Positions 12,241-26,598 of a stretch of DNA of 64,000 nucleotides are shown here, one piece after another. The notes below the pieces were generated by a model, which was not told the DNA's origin, ran no database searches, and was given only the letters and a program-made list of their open reading frames with translations. A program made the position numbers and the translations under genes. Origin of the DNA: Paramecium sonneborni (Eukaryota; Ciliophora; Oligohymenophorea; Peniculida; Parameciidae); the NCBI GenBank assembly GCA_905182985.1, contig CAJJDN010000158.1, positions 61,527 to 125,526 on the forward strand. Direction: 5' to 3'. Numbering within the stretch: the stretch's first letter is position 1; the number at the start of each line of letters is the position of its first letter.

Positions 12241-12678
12241 ATTTTTTTATCAAATGTACAAAATGACAACATTTTACCTTATTTTAAATTAAACTAACTC
12301 AAATTGCCTGATTGGTTTTTTATGATAAATTTTTAATATATTTTAATTTCTCACACTATTTAACCTTTTTGGGAAATTATCAATCAAGAGATATTAAGAA
12401 ACTCTAAATTAAATTGAAAATTTAGAGTTTGCAAATTTAAACATATATATATAAAAATAGTACCCAATATAAATATTATTTCTAAATAATTATAAAAAAA
12501 CTCATATTTAAATGAGCAACACCTGCTATTCATCACAAATATAATTTTTTCAATTTAAATCACATTTATGAATAAGAGATGAAACACATTATAGTATGGC
12601 TTATTTATATATTTCCTTGTAGAATTATAATTTTTATTTAAAAGTCATAAAAATTAATAGAATAAAATTTTACATCAA
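12241..12678. other. AT-rich spacer containing a perfect hairpin
   Basis: No reading frame of note. The stretch includes the 12-base inverted repeat listed separately. Confidence 0.5.
12399..12430. repeat. Perfect 12-base inverted repeat (hairpin)
   Basis: The arms AAACTCTAAATT (12399-12410) and AATTTAGAGTTT (12419-12430) are exact reverse complements around an 8-base loop. It lies in the spacer between the starts of one minus-strand gene and the 3' end of the next. It could be an RNA hairpin in a 3' region or simply chance in AT-rich DNA; 12 perfect pairs is longer than I see elsewhere in the spacers. Confidence 0.6.
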
Positions 12679-13002
12679 TCACCCTCCCTTGAGTTTAAGT
12701 CTTACTTAAAGTCTACTAAAATTTTTTAATCCTAATTAATTTAAAGTTCTTGTTTCATTAGATTATATATTGGATCCATTTTGTAATACATACTCAATAG
12801 TTTCCTCATATTATGCTTGCATTTTTTGAGCAAAAATTTATTCTGTTATTCCTTTCGTAAATCCATTGAATGGTATTCCAGGATCAATTTAAATTTGTAA
12901 TTGCACATCACCATTTGGCATGCTTACTGTAATATTAATTTAAATAGTATTTGGTTATGCAGATGTTTCTCCTAACAACTTTTATCCTAATAATTAATTC
13001 AT
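12679..13002 (-). CDS. Ubiquitin-like protein with C-terminal Gly-Gly
   Basis: A single-exon frame of 107 residues (ATG 13002, TGA 12679-12681). After a 20-residue lead, residues 20-50 read like the beta-hairpin of a ubiquitin fold (INITVSMPNGDVQLQIQID). Then comes a helix (TEQIFAQKMQAQYEETI), and the end RLQVRLKLKGG* parallels the final strand and LRLRGG tail of ubiquitin, with the stop directly after Gly-Gly. A protein ending in exposed Gly-Gly could be conjugated without prior proteolysis. The Ile44 patch is not recognisable, and the overall match is by pattern only. It could instead be an unrelated small beta-grasp-like protein. Confidence 0.5.
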
Positions 13003-13974
13003 ATATTATCTATTTTTTAAATTATTCAATAAAGTTAAAAATTACTTTAAATTTCGAATTCTATTATCTTATAAATTCTATTTATCTTATTTAAATCAAT
13101 AGGATTGCTTTAAAATTCTAAATTCGAAGCATTTAATCAATTAATTCTTTTATAATTTTTAGATTTCAAATCTTAAATTCTTACATTAATTTTAAAATGT
13201 TTTTTCTTAACTAATGTTTAAGTTTAAAAATTAATTAATTCATTCATTCTAACTAAAATAGTTACTAAATCAATAAACTTTTTAATTTCTTGATCTAGTT
13301 TGAGTTTAAATTTTATATTTCCTTAATCATAACTTCAAAAAAGATATCATTTTATTATTATATGTTTTAATTAAAAATCATTTTTTCTAACATTTAATAA
13401 TAAAAATCTTGTCTAATAAATTCCCTTTTTAAATATTCTTTCTTACACATTTGTTTTAGAGAAATGAAAAATAAATATTTAACCAAAAAAATGCTTATAT
13501 TTCAATTTAATTTAAACCAAATGTACTTAAAAAATAAATATTTATATATGAATTTTTTAATTATATAATATAAAGATTTAATTTCAATTTTTTTTCTTAA
13601 TTTTTTTTATTAACAAACCTATAAAAGATTCTAGTTTCAAAATTTTTTAAGTTTAAAAAGAATTTAAGTTTTCCTTCATTTCATCAGTTCAATTTTAGTT
13701 GATTTATAAATTTCTTTATTTTATCAAATTTTTAAGATTTGAAATAATTCCCTCCCTATGTTATATAACTTAAATTCAAATTATTGCGGAAAAATTTGTA
13801 AAAATATATAATTCTTGTATTTTTCATCCTATTCTCCACTTTTTTATTTCTTTAATGTTTAGATTTTTGTTTAAACAGTATTAAATTATTAATTCAACCT
13901 CAGTAACACTTTTATTATCATTTTTAATAATTTACTTAATCATATTTTAATAAACAATTTATGTCTAATTTAAC
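13003..13974. other. Long AT-rich region, no gene called
   Basis: Runs of T on the plus strand (A-rich on minus) with scattered stops. It directly follows, in the minus-strand reading direction, the kelch pseudogene and may hold its decayed 3' part, but I could not read any kelch motif in it. Confidence 0.4.
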
Positions 13975-15191
13975 TCAACATCTACAGTTTCCAAAGATTA
14001 TAATTTTATTCAATTCTTCTGAATATAATACACTACTTGCCATTATTGCTATTTCCTGCTTTATTTATTGTCTAATCCTAAAACTAATAAATATTTGAGT
14101 TAAATGAAGCACCTTATGGAAGTCTCCAAGAATATATATATCTTATTTTATTTGCACAGAAGTATATATACATAAAGGTGTTTGTAAATTTTCTATTAGT
14201 AGCACCTCAAATGTTTATAAATTTATAGCTAGAATATCTTATAAGAGATCATTTTTATTTCGGCCTCCTAGAATTACAAGAGAATCTTATTAAATATTTT
14301 GACTTCCTATTATATTTAGTCTTTCTAGTATTTCTTCAAAGATTCCAACTAATTTCTATGGCTAATTATTTACTCTCTTTTATAGTAGTTTTAATTTCAT
14401 TTAAAACTTTGAGCAGTCATCTTAAACTTAATTCTATATTTCATTTTAATATGACTACATAGAATACTGATATCATAAATATGTAAGTCATTCAAAGGTC
14501 AATTTTCATTTGTACTTCCAAATAAATACAGCCTTTCCTAATAGTAAGTTAAACTATGAGCTTTTCTAGCTTTAGGCTTATTCTTTTGATTTCCTTATAC
14601 TGAACACCTTATAAGTTGTATCAATTCTATAGAATTAATTTATTTGTAGATTTAGATTCCAAAAATTTCTAATCTCCAAATATATAAAATATTTTATCAT
14701 CACTTATACATGCAGCTTGATTGCGATGTATAAGTTATTAATTTTCTATTATCAATTCTTTCCAAATCCCTGCTAAATTTCGATCTATGTAATGTCCAAA
14801 AATCATTTAATTCTTATAATCCATTTTCTGATCTATTAACTCCTCCTACAACCAAATAATTGCCTTTATCATAATTCATAACATTGCATCCTCTTCTAGC
14901 TATTGAACATTCTCAATTAATTTCAATTTTTGCATATTTATGTATTTAATAATATATTTATAGATATAATAAATCAGTCTTCTTCCTATTTTTGCATTTT
15001 TCTTCTTTAAACGATTGGATTGAATACTAAGATAAAATTTAATATACTTGCTTTTCTTAATTTTGGGATCCTTTGCATTTTATCAAGAGCCTAATTGTAA
15101 ACGCTAATTCTTGATTTCACATCTTCATCAACTTTACATTCTATTTAGAATAGACTACAATACCTTGTAACATATCTACATGACATCCCAT
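13975..15191 (-). pseudogene. Kelch-repeat (possibly B-box) pseudogene
   Basis: The minus strand carries pieces of a kelch beta-propeller in more than one frame. Readable blades include NYLVVGGVNRSENGLQ followed by ELNDFW; IFYIFGD; ERLYLFGSTNEN; NDLHIYDIS; DSLVILGGRNKND; and IIIFGNCRC. The first blade and IWKELI lie in different frames with no intron able to join them (near 14,790). A further shift follows IFYIFGD. A TGA interrupts STNEN/PLNDLHIYD near 14,490, and another interrupts SFK/NQNYYK. Upstream, Cys/His pairs near 15,100 hint at a B-box zinc finger. Multiple independent lesions argue for a decayed gene. Functional introns I failed to see are the alternative. Confidence 0.6.
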
Positions 15192-15738
15192 AATTTAATA
15201 TCTAAAAATATTTTATTAGATTAGATTCTTTTTCATGAAAAAGCTATCGTCAGTAATAATATTAATTTAAGAAAATTTATAACAAAAATTTTCATTATTC
15301 CTTCATATGAGAGGTTAATAAATTTCTATTGAATTATTTATTAATAAATTTGAGTAATTTTCGAATGTTTTCAAGTTGATGTTTTTAACTTTGGCAATTA
15401 ACATAAAACTTTTTTTACTATAAAAACAAATAATAAGATTTAATGATTTCAATTAAACACAAAATAAAATCACACTTAAACTTTTAGTTGTAAGATTGAA
15501 AGAGAACTTTTGTATTAATATTAAAATTAACTTTAGCAAATATCTGATAGAATCATATCTAAGTAAAATGATTAAAATACTATATACTTTATAAATTAAT
15601 TTGTATATAATTTAAGGTTTAAAAAAAGTCTCAACAATATTTAATTTTGATTTTACTAAGTTTAGATGAAAACAATTTATATACGTTAATAAAAAGTAAT
15701 ATTTGTATTTTAATTATTAGAAATTATTCAATTATTAT
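15192..15738. other. AT-rich spacer
   Basis: No supported reading frame. It separates the pseudogene from the start of the large membrane-protein gene. Confidence 0.5.
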
Positions 15739-18700
15739 ATGATTAAGCAATATTGGTTGGAATATTAATAGTTTACAATAGGGTTTTCTCAAATAATACT
15801 TTCTCGAGATTCTAAATATTTATGGATTTTGGTAGAAGTAGTGGCTCATTTATAAAGATTAGCATTAACATTTCTTTTCAAAGTAATAATTGAAATTCTT
15901 CAAGTAAGACTATATAATAAGGAAATTAAAACAGATGATTCATACTAATTATTTGAATTGATATCTAAATTATGTGTTCCATCAATTTTAATACTTGAGA
16001 GTGTTCCTAATTCAGGATTAATTGGATTTCAATTAGTAATAATTGTAATCATATATACACCTATTTGTGTTAATATGATTGGAATGCATAAGGAATATTT
16101 TCAATATAGTTCAATTAAGCATCGTTCATCAATTGATGATTAAAATAATTTGAATTGTAAGAGTTTTAATTTGATTAGATAATCTAACTTTATTGGATAG
16201 ATCCTATAATATGCATAATTACATTGAATACTTTATGTATAAGTAATTGATGGGAAATGAATAATCTTCATTTTAACAATTAGAGAAGTTCGCTTTGGCA
16301 TCACTTTTGAATATATTTCCACACATTTTAGTGATTCCTTTAATGATTTGGAATTTTATTATATGGTAGGTTAATTTTCGTGATGAAAGTATAGGAAATA
16401 GTCTTTATGGATTGATGATATTTTTAAATGTTCTTACAAATATAGGAGCATTGTTATCATGGAATATATCAATGAATATTTAAAAAACTTACACAATTCG
16501 AGATAATAATCATTTACGTTTAGTTCATTCATTTTGGTTCAGGTTATAATAAATCATAACAGTAATCCCAATACTTGTTTAATGGTTTTATTTGTTGATT
16601 AATTTAGAGAAAGATTTTGATTAGACTTCTACACATTATTATTTAAATATATCCATTATACTAATGTTATAGGTTGGTAATTTGATTGAATTCTTTATAT
16701 GTCATCCTTATATGGAAGATTATAAAGTTAAAACAATACTAATTATGTTGCCATTTACTCTATCAGTCATAATCTCATAGTATTTTCAGCACAATTAAAT
16801 TCAAATCATATCAATAGCATTGATTACAGTTCCCTTATCATCGAGATTGTTGAATGAAATTAAAGCTTATATGAATGAAGAAATATTGTACAATTCATAA
16901 TTCAAAGAAAAATAAAGATAGAGAACTAGGATTCAATCTAAAACTGCTCTATTGATGGAAGAAGAAGAACAATTTGTTATTGAGAAAGAAATTAATAAAT
17001 AAAAATAAACATAACTTGAATACTTATAAAATAAGAATACTAAATATTTTATTCATTATTTAAGATTAGTTGATTTGATGAAATTAGATGATTAATAAAC
17101 AATTGAGAAAGATGCTTCAGTAATCAATTTAAATAGATCTAAGTTTATTCTTAACATTATTGTCTTACTTAAATAACACATTAATTAATGTGATAATGTT
17201 TATTGTTATTGTAAAGGATTTAGAGGTGAAAAACGAAGAATAATTGAAAATAATTATCATAGCTTAGAAATGAGAATATATTATCATATCAAAATATAAA
17301 ACCTTACAATATAAGTTGAATTAATAAAAAGATATATTAGATATTATGCTAAATTGATTTTTGAAATTGAAAAAGAGAAAGAAGATTATGATATAATACG
17401 TATTACTTAACTTCTTACTTATTTAAGCACTTCTGAAGAATGCTATTAAATATTATTATTGATAATGGAAATGAAGGAGAAGATATAAAATAAACATTGT
17501 ATCACCTCCTCAGTTTCGATGTAGGTACTTCTTAGTTACACAAAACATCAAATTCTTCTAAAAATGAATCCTTAAGTAAAATTAGAAGAAGTAGAAGTTG
17601 CTTTGTAATATAAAGATTATCGTGTTACTGAAGTAAGAAGAGATAAGCTTATTTCAAATATGTTTTTAAATGTTTAAAAAAAATATGAATTTATTCGATA
17701 ATTAATCGATAACAAATATAATTATGAATCATTGTATCAATTATTAAATGACATTGTTGATTATAATTTAGAAATTATAAAAAAGATTGAATAATTCAAT
17801 GATTTCTCTTAATCGAGAACCTCCTTATTAATTTATATGTTTTATTGTATAGAAATACTGAATGATTTTGATAAGTTTATACGATTAAGGAATCAATTAA
17901 AAACTAAAAATTTTAAGTTTTTTGAATCTAATAGTGGATCTCATAATTAGAAAGTGTGTTATTTAAAAATTAATTTAGCAAGACATGCTAAAAAAGGTAA
18001 AATATCAAGAGGAGAGATTATTCAATACTCAAATAATGCTCCTTATGTTTTTGGTTATGGACAGAGAGAATTTTAAGAAGAAATTTTAACTGTTAATTAA
18101 TTAGTAGTTCCTCATTTATCAGGAATTCATGATTAATTAATGGAAATATTTCTATTGACTAATAGACCTGTTATTTTAAGAAAGAAGAGAGCACTTTTGG
18201 CATAAAAAAAAAATAAAGATTTATTATTTGTTGAAATGTTTATTGATGTTTGCTTTAATCTAACTGGAGATTTATTTCCAATATATTGTTTCATTAAATA
18301 AATTGAGACTGATGGTGCTTATGAAAATATTAAGGGTCATCTTTATTTAAATAATGAATTGAAAATTGAAGGAATTACAACTATGGCAATTGAATAATTT
18401 AAATTGAAAGATGGAAAAAGTTTATAAAAGATTAAATTAAAACAGTTAATCTAAAACTCTAAAAAATATTTAGAACTTTTGAATAATAAAGAAAAAGATT
18501 TTTAAGAATAAGAATTATTACGATAAGAATTAAATAGTTGTTCTTAATAATTTAATTTCTCCGAAACTGAATAACTACTTAATCATTTTTCTATTACTGC
18601 TGATGATATTTTATTCAAAATTCCTAAAGAAAATGGAATTCCAGACATCTTTTGTACTACTTGCAAATTCATTATGACTATAGCTAAAATTAATGGAAAA

Positions 18701-21106
18701 GTACATAAATCTTTTATGATTGAATTTTTAAAAATTACAATTGCTGATAATTAAAGTTAAATTTGGATAGATTCTCCAAAAAACCTATAATCTAAATCAA
18801 AAACAGAAACCAATATGGAAATCTCATAAAATAATGAACCTATAGAATCAGAATAATAATTATAATCATAATCGATATTCTCTCAAAGTGATGAACGATG
18901 TGAATTTTCTAATATTTCTGAAAAATAATAAAACTAATCAATCCATTTTGATGAATATTAATTTCAAATCGGACCCCACATATAAAGTCCATTTGATTCT
19001 TAAAGAGATCTTTTATCATTAATGAGCAATACTAATAATATTTAACCATTTGATCAATAAATAATTAGTGTCTAAATTGATGGATAAAGTTTATAACATT
19101 TAAGAATTGAATAGAAAATAAAATAAAAAATATAAAACAAAGCCAAATACCAATAATCTTATTTTCATAAAAATATCTCTAAAAAATCATTTGAAATTGA
19201 TAATAATTAATCAGAAAATAATTAAATTTAAAAAGATTAAGAATGTGACATAAGAATTACTTAAACTCCAACTACCTAAAATAATGCAATACCATCTATG
19301 CTTTAAAAAACTCATTTATATAGTAAATTTTCATAATCAGATAATCATCCAAAATTAATTAATTTAATTTTTATGATAGACTTTTTAAATATTTCATTAT
19401 TTTTAAGTCTGGGATTCATATTTTATTTTAATTTTAAATTTAAATTAGAAGAAAATATGAAAATTGTAGACATCTTAAGAGCATTTGTAACTACAGATTA
19501 TACAATAAATACCTTATTAGCTTTAGGTGTAGATATTGAAAATTTAGATAAAGATCATGATTAATTGTTAAAATCTTAATATCAAGCTAAATTGCTTGAA
19601 TAACTTTAAGTAAATTGCTAAAATTATTTATCTCATTATTAATAATATTTAGATGATAGTCTAGTTAAAGCAACACTCTCAGATATTTATATAAATTAAT
19701 TTGATTATTATAGTGGAAATGAATAGTAAGTAAGTGCTTGGACTGAATAGTTCTATGTTATATATATGTAATAAGGACTTTATGGAATCAATTTATCTAA
19801 TATCACTACTATTTAAAAATATAACAGTTCTCTTGGCTCTTTAATTAGTTAATATTCAGTCCATAAGGAAGCTTATGAAAAATTAACAATAAAATTTTAA
19901 TAATAAATAGACAACAATGTTTCAGACCTTGAAAACTAACAGGAAATTTGTTTAATCATTTTTTTAGTAAATGAAGTTTTACTAATAATTGTTTATTCAA
20001 TAGTATTTCGTTAATTGTTTCGACTTCTTAATAGGATTTTAAGGAGTTGTGAACAAATATCTTTTAAAGCTTTAGAAACAGAATCCATTAGATTATTATC
20101 TTTACAACATCGATATTAATAACCATCTGATCTTAATTTATATAAGTATCAATTTCAATTTAAGGATAAATGTAATATCAATACTAGTTTTAATGATATG
20201 TTTACAAATAAACGAATATCCATGAGATTTTAATAGATTGTGTAATAATAAGAGTAAAAAAAATAATTTATAATTTCTGATGAGAAACCAAAATTTTAGA
20301 GATTATTTTTCTTAGTTTAATCAATAACATTGTTGATAGGTTTGGTTTACTTTTTAACTGTTAAAGTATTTAATTCTTCAAATATTACTAGTTTAAAAAA
20401 TAATTTGGATTTATTTAATTAAAATATTATATACACAGAATAATTCTATTAAATGATGATGACAGATTAAATCTTGTAAAAATATTCTTAATCTCATTAT
20501 AATCTTTCCATCGGAAATGATATTATAACATAATATTAGACTCTGATTTAAGAATCATATAATAAAGTTATATATTTTGGCTAAATGATAGCCTCAGAAA
20601 CTGAAGAAAATTATTTTGATTTACTTCAATATTTAACTAATGACTCATGTTCTTTAATAAATGATACTTTATGTTCTATTGTAATTGATGGAAAATTAAC
20701 TTAAGGATTAATCTATTCAACAGATTATTTTGTGTAGAAAGTTAGCGAAAATATTTAAAACAATTATGAATTTGAAAACTTAATAAAATTAACTGAATTA
20801 GATCTAATAGGATTAAATTTTATTAGTGAAGCATTTAATAATATAATGGATTAAGGTTAATTGAATCTAATCCTTAAATTTGAAGCAGAAATTCAATTTA
20901 GAACTATATTTTTCTCTGTCTTTATGGTTATTTTTATTATTTAATAGTTTTTATCATCAATTTTATTATATAGATTCTTTAGAAATCGTTTTTATAAAAT
21001 AAGATAATTACCATATGTACTACCACCTTAGTCAGTTTATGGAGAAGAAAGTTTTCTTAAAACTTTAATATATGTTTAAAAAATATATGACAATCTCTTA
21101 TAATGA
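15739..21106 (+). CDS. Giant multi-pass membrane protein with PAS-like region
   Basis: A 1,781-residue protein encoded almost without interruption: one 22-base intron (16157-16178), then about 1,640 codons to TGA 21104-21106. The N-terminal 380 residues hold many hydrophobic spans (for example NIFPHILVIPLMIWNFIIW). A long cytosolic part follows, with a PAS-like stretch (RGEIIQYSNNAPYVFGYG, then VNQLVVPHLSGIHDQLM) resembling the TmcB-like ciliate sensor family. A highly Gln/Asn-rich linker comes next, then a C-terminal pair of membrane helices bracketing an extracellular, Cache-like loop (LIGLVYFLTV ... FFSVFMVIFII). It was probably a sensory membrane protein. Ligand and output are unknown. 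Confidence 0.8.
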
Positions 21107-21624
21107 TTATAATATAATATTATAAATTTTTCAATTTTTATTATAAATATTGTATATTTAAATTCAAAGAGCTTTCAAAAAGAAAATTTTAATTCAATAA
21201 ATCTTTTCTTATAACCTATCTGTTGAATTTCATCATTAGAAAATTTTAAATTTATAAGTGTTTATATCCACTTAAAAATATTTAAATGTTTTAAAAAAAA
21301 TGACGATCAATAAAAACTTTCTACTTTTAAAACGGGATTTATATATTTTTAGTAATTAATTATTGATAATTTTTTAATTATATTTTTAAATACCATATAT
21401 ATATAGCTAAATCATTTAAGTTTATAATAGAATATATATAATGAATGACTAAAACTAATAATACAGTTACTCATCATTTGCAAAGATAAACTCTTAATAG
21501 TAGAACATGATTAAACAATTCAGTTACTTTATTTAATCAAAAGTATTGGTATTATAAAAGACATATAGATTATTAAATATTGATAAAAAATATGTATGTA
21601 ATAAAATAAAGTTTCAGATTGAAA
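21107..21624. other. AT-rich spacer between convergent genes
   Basis: No supported reading frame on either strand; both flanking genes end here. Confidence 0.5.
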
Positions 21625-23171
21625 TCAAAATAAATTAGAAAATTCTTTGAAAAGATCATCATTTGAAAGTCCATTTTTGATGTCATCTATATTGATTTTG
21701 AGTTGAATGAGAATATCATCTAAATTAAATAATCTATCTTTGTTTAAACTATTCTAGAAAATAATAGGAGATGAATATTTACTTGTAATTTGAGTTACCA
21801 ATTATTTTTAGTTAATAAAATTAAATTTTGTTTAATTTCAATTAAGTTTAATTAAGATAATTTAATTAGGATTAATTTGATTTAATGATAACTGAAGGTT
21901 TGTTAATTCTTTAATTATTTAAATTGATTCATTCTTTAAATAACTTGATGAAAATATGCATAATTTTAAGTTTTTAGATGTATTTCAAGTGCAATTATAA
22001 TTAAGAGTAACTTCATGTCATGATTAAAATATTATAAAGCATTATGTTATGGTTTATTATAAATCTTATCATAAGCTAATTTAATATGATGAACTTCAAT
22101 TTAAGAAAAAGTATTATTTTTGAGAAGTTCTTCTCTTGCTAAAACAATGGCAGTTCTACAAACACTTAAAGTTTTACGAATATCAGTAGAAATAGTGGCT
22201 ATTTTTTTACCTAAATAATTTAGAGTATTTGAGGCAAACAATTATTTGATTAAAATATTTTTCATTCTTTATTACAATATATTCTCTATTTAAATACTAT
22301 TATATGGTTTAAAAACAATTCGATGATTTCCTAATCTAGATTATAATTTTGGTTTAAGTCTTTCAGGAAAGTCCATAGTATTTGCAATCATCAAAACAAT
22401 TAAATGAGCTGATGGTTATTAAGGCCAATCAAGCAAATTGTATAGTACTTGTTAATCTGAAGTATAGAGATTATCACATTCATCTAAGAGGAGTACTTTA
22501 TTTTATTATATCATATCTTATTGGGTATTAAAAAGTTCAGCTAATATAATATGTAAATAAAAAACTTAAAAGAATGCAAGATTTGATTTTGGATGTTTCT
22601 TTTTTATTAGTGATTTTTGAATAGAGGAATGGATAGATATCTTCTGGAGATTCAACATTCATAGCATTAAAATAGATAAAATCAAAATTGAGTTTTTTCG
22701 AGAGTAATTAGTTTTTGATTTCTAAGACTGTTGCAGTTTTACCTATACCTGGAACTCCTGATATATCTATTGTATTAATAGTATGTATATAATACATAAT
22801 GCTTATTTTTATCCATTGTTTTTGATGCCATCTTCAATAAATCTTGTTATAAGGATCTTTTCTTAATCTCTACAAAGTATTTCATCAGGAATAGTACTTT
22901 CAAGTAATGAAGTAAAACATTATTCCATCAATGATAATTGTATTTAGATATGATCACATGATATTTAGGATTATTATTCTAAGTGTTAGGTATTGTTTTA
23001 AGTTATTTTTGAATGATCTCTTAGTTATTAATTTTATTATGACATTCTGATTATATTACATTTAGTTTGTATTTTTTATTGATCAATGAGTTCACATTCC
23101 TCTTATTCAATATCCATATGAATTTTATTTGAATTTGTGGGTATCGTTAATTTAATAGATTGTATACTCAT
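21625..23171 (-). CDS. ORC1/Cdc6-type AAA+ replication initiator
   Basis: About 487 residues. After an N-terminal 120-residue Gln-rich lead comes a AAA+ domain: Walker A GVPGIGKT (completed across a 29-base intron at 22767-22795), a VLLLDECDNLY Walker B, a MIANTMDFPERL sensor-1 block and NHRIVFKPY, the arrangement of Orc1/Cdc6. The C-terminal part is helical and may be the winged-helix region. Introns at 22541-22565 and 21754-21782 (25 and 29 bases) give an exact frame. This ATPase family loads the replicative helicase at origins in the nucleus. It is short for an Orc1 and has no BAH domain, so a Cdc6-like identity is equally possible. Confidence 0.8.
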
Positions 23172-23521
23172 AATTTTTGGTTTACTTAATTTTCTGGAAT
23201 ATATATTTTGAACTTCTTTTTTTTGAGAGTAAATAATTGTGAAATGAGAAATGTATGAAATTTATTAGGAACATTCTTTATTAATTTGTATGTATAAAAA
23301 TACTTTGTTAATGATTAAGAATGAAATAAAAATTAGAAATGATCTTTAAATAATAATTGTTTATATTCTTCTCCTTATATTTTGATTGATTATAATTAAG
23401 GTAAATAGAATAATAAGGAATAAATTGTATTATTAGTGTGACATTTAAAAATTAAATAAATATATTAAATAGGAAAATTAAAATAGAAAAAGTATTATAA
23501 AAATATTAATTGATAGTTAAT
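23172..23521. other. AT-rich spacer
   Basis: No supported reading frame. It lies between the start of the AAA+ gene and the stop of the ligase gene, both on the minus strand. Confidence 0.5.
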
Positions 23522-24797
<1,276 letters not shown>

Positions 24798-25346
24798 TAT
24801 ATATATTATTATTCATACATCATACAAACATTTATATTATATAACATACTTTTACTATTTTTTCTCAATTTCACTTCCCCATCCATCTCATTCTTCTTCC
24901 TTTACTAAAGATTGATCATATATTCTTATAAAACATACTCTTTTGTCCTTTATTATGTTATCCTAATATATCTTATTAAGTTTTAATCTCACTTCATCAA
25001 ATTTCCTAATTCAGATTATATTGATCAAATCTATCATTCATAATATTCAATCTCTATCCATCAATTAAAACAAAAAGCTAAATTATCTTAAGAATTCTCT
25101 TTAACATCCGATGACTCTCTTGAGTTACCAAATATAGATAATTTCTGACCCTATTTTCATTTTCTTGTCAAAAGTTATATTAAAATATTATCAATTGATA
25201 CAAGAAACATTATACATTAGTTTGATAAAAATTTTTGTGATTTAACAATTAATGAAATAGGTGTAAAGTGGTTTAAAAAAAAGAATTAGAATAATAGAAT
25301 TATATGAAAAAATGTTTTGCTAATAAGAATAGTAATGGTATTATTA
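24798..25346. other. Spacer with purine-rich, broken frames
   Basis: On the minus strand a few short peptides look coding (for example FGNSRESSDVKENSQ near 25,110) but are cut by several TGA codons, and no intron set repairs them. Possibly gene remains. The part from 25055 onward belongs to the duplicated block. Confidence 0.35.
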
Positions 25347-26305
25347 TCATAAAAACCATAGTTATTTGATAAGTTAGATAAGTGAAATATATTTTTTTAT
25401 AAATTATCCTTGTGTTCCTTAATAATTATCATTATTATTTTCTCCAAAACATGAATTAGATAGAATATAGTGAATGTTATTTAAAATGAAATAAGTAGTT
25501 TTTTTAAATTGAGATTTAGATTTGAATTAAATTTTTTTAACTAATTCATGATTGAAACCAAAAAGATCAATCACATTTATTGAGATGGAATCATTATTCT
25601 AAACAACAGGAAACTTATTTGAAGAAATAAGGATAAGAAAAAAAAGGATTTTAAAAAGAACTTGTGCAAAACTCATTTAAAATAAAAAAAGGTAGGATTT
25701 TTTAAAGTATCTTAAGAAAAGTTGGATACATCAATAAATATTATATTTAAATGAGTTTCAAATTAAGAAATTAAAATCTAAATAATAATTAAATTTAGAG
25801 AAGAATATTTTTAAAATGATGAGCAATTCAATTCATTATTACATTTATTATTTAATTTAATCTAATCTAAAACATTTAAAAATTTAATTTTTATAATTAT
25901 TACTTCTTCTTAATTTTCCAATTCTCTATCTAGAATTCTAATCATAACTTATTAAAATTTAAAATTATATTTTTTATTTTTTCATATAATTAATTATTCA
26001 AAAAGAATAATATTAGAAAATTATAGATAAATCAAACTTTACATAAAATAAATAGCACTTCCTTTATCATCATTAAATATTCTTAATTAAATAGTTGAAA
26101 CCCATTCAACTCAACTAAAAAATTAAAAATACAATTTACTAACTATAATTACAATCTTTTTTAAGTGTCTCTTCTTAACTATTCATTTACTCAAATTTCT
26201 TAATATCTACATCTTTTTATATTATCCAAAAATTTGAAATCACTTTTACTTAAAATTATATTAATTTCTTTTAGGTAATTTATATGATAGTAATTAAATT
26301 AAATT
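25055..26305. repeat. Direct duplication, copy 1 (1,251 bases)
   Basis: This block, starting TATCCATCAATTAAAAC and ending just before the single N at 26306, is repeated base for base at 26307-27557. No mismatch was found in the stretches compared by eye. It contains the small ORF at 25347-25676. A perfect repeat abutting an N suggests two contig ends with undetected overlap. Confidence 0.9.
25347..25676 (-). CDS. Small secreted or membrane protein (109 aa), copy 1
   Basis: ATG 25676 opens a 109-codon frame ending at TGA 25347-25349. The first 20 residues (MSFAQVLFKILFFLILISS) are a clear signal peptide or membrane anchor, followed by a Lys/Asn/Gln-rich body with one Cys. A 37-base GTT...TAG intron could extend it to TGA 25157, but that is longer than any other intron here, so I keep the first stop. 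Family unknown. The gene lies wholly inside the duplicated block. Confidence 0.5.
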
Positions 26306-26598
26306 NTATCCATCAATTAAAACAAAAAGCTAAATTATCTTAAGAATTCTCTTTAACATCCGATGACTCTCTTGAGTTACCAAATATAGATAATTTCTGA
26401 CCCTATTTTCATTTTCTTGTCAAAAGTTATATTAAAATATTATCAATTGATACAAGAAACATTATACATTAGTTTGATAAAAATTTTTGTGATTTAACAA
26501 TTAATGAAATAGGTGTAAAGTGGTTTAAAAAAAAGAATTAGAATAATAGAATTATATGAAAAAATGTTTTGCTAATAAGAATAGTAATGGTATTATTA
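25677..26598. other. Non-coding part of the duplicated region, with an assembly gap
   Basis: AT-rich spacer running from the small ORF through the N into the start of copy 2. No frame is supported. Confidence 0.5.
26306..26306. other. Assembly gap (single N)
   Basis: The only ambiguous base in the window, exactly at the junction of two identical 1,251-base blocks. It marks a scaffold join. Confidence 0.95.

Noticed and set aside
25157..25676. Longer version of the duplicated small gene with a 37-base intron
   Set aside because: It needs a GTT...TAG intron longer than any other in the window; the first TGA gives a simpler 109-codon frame.
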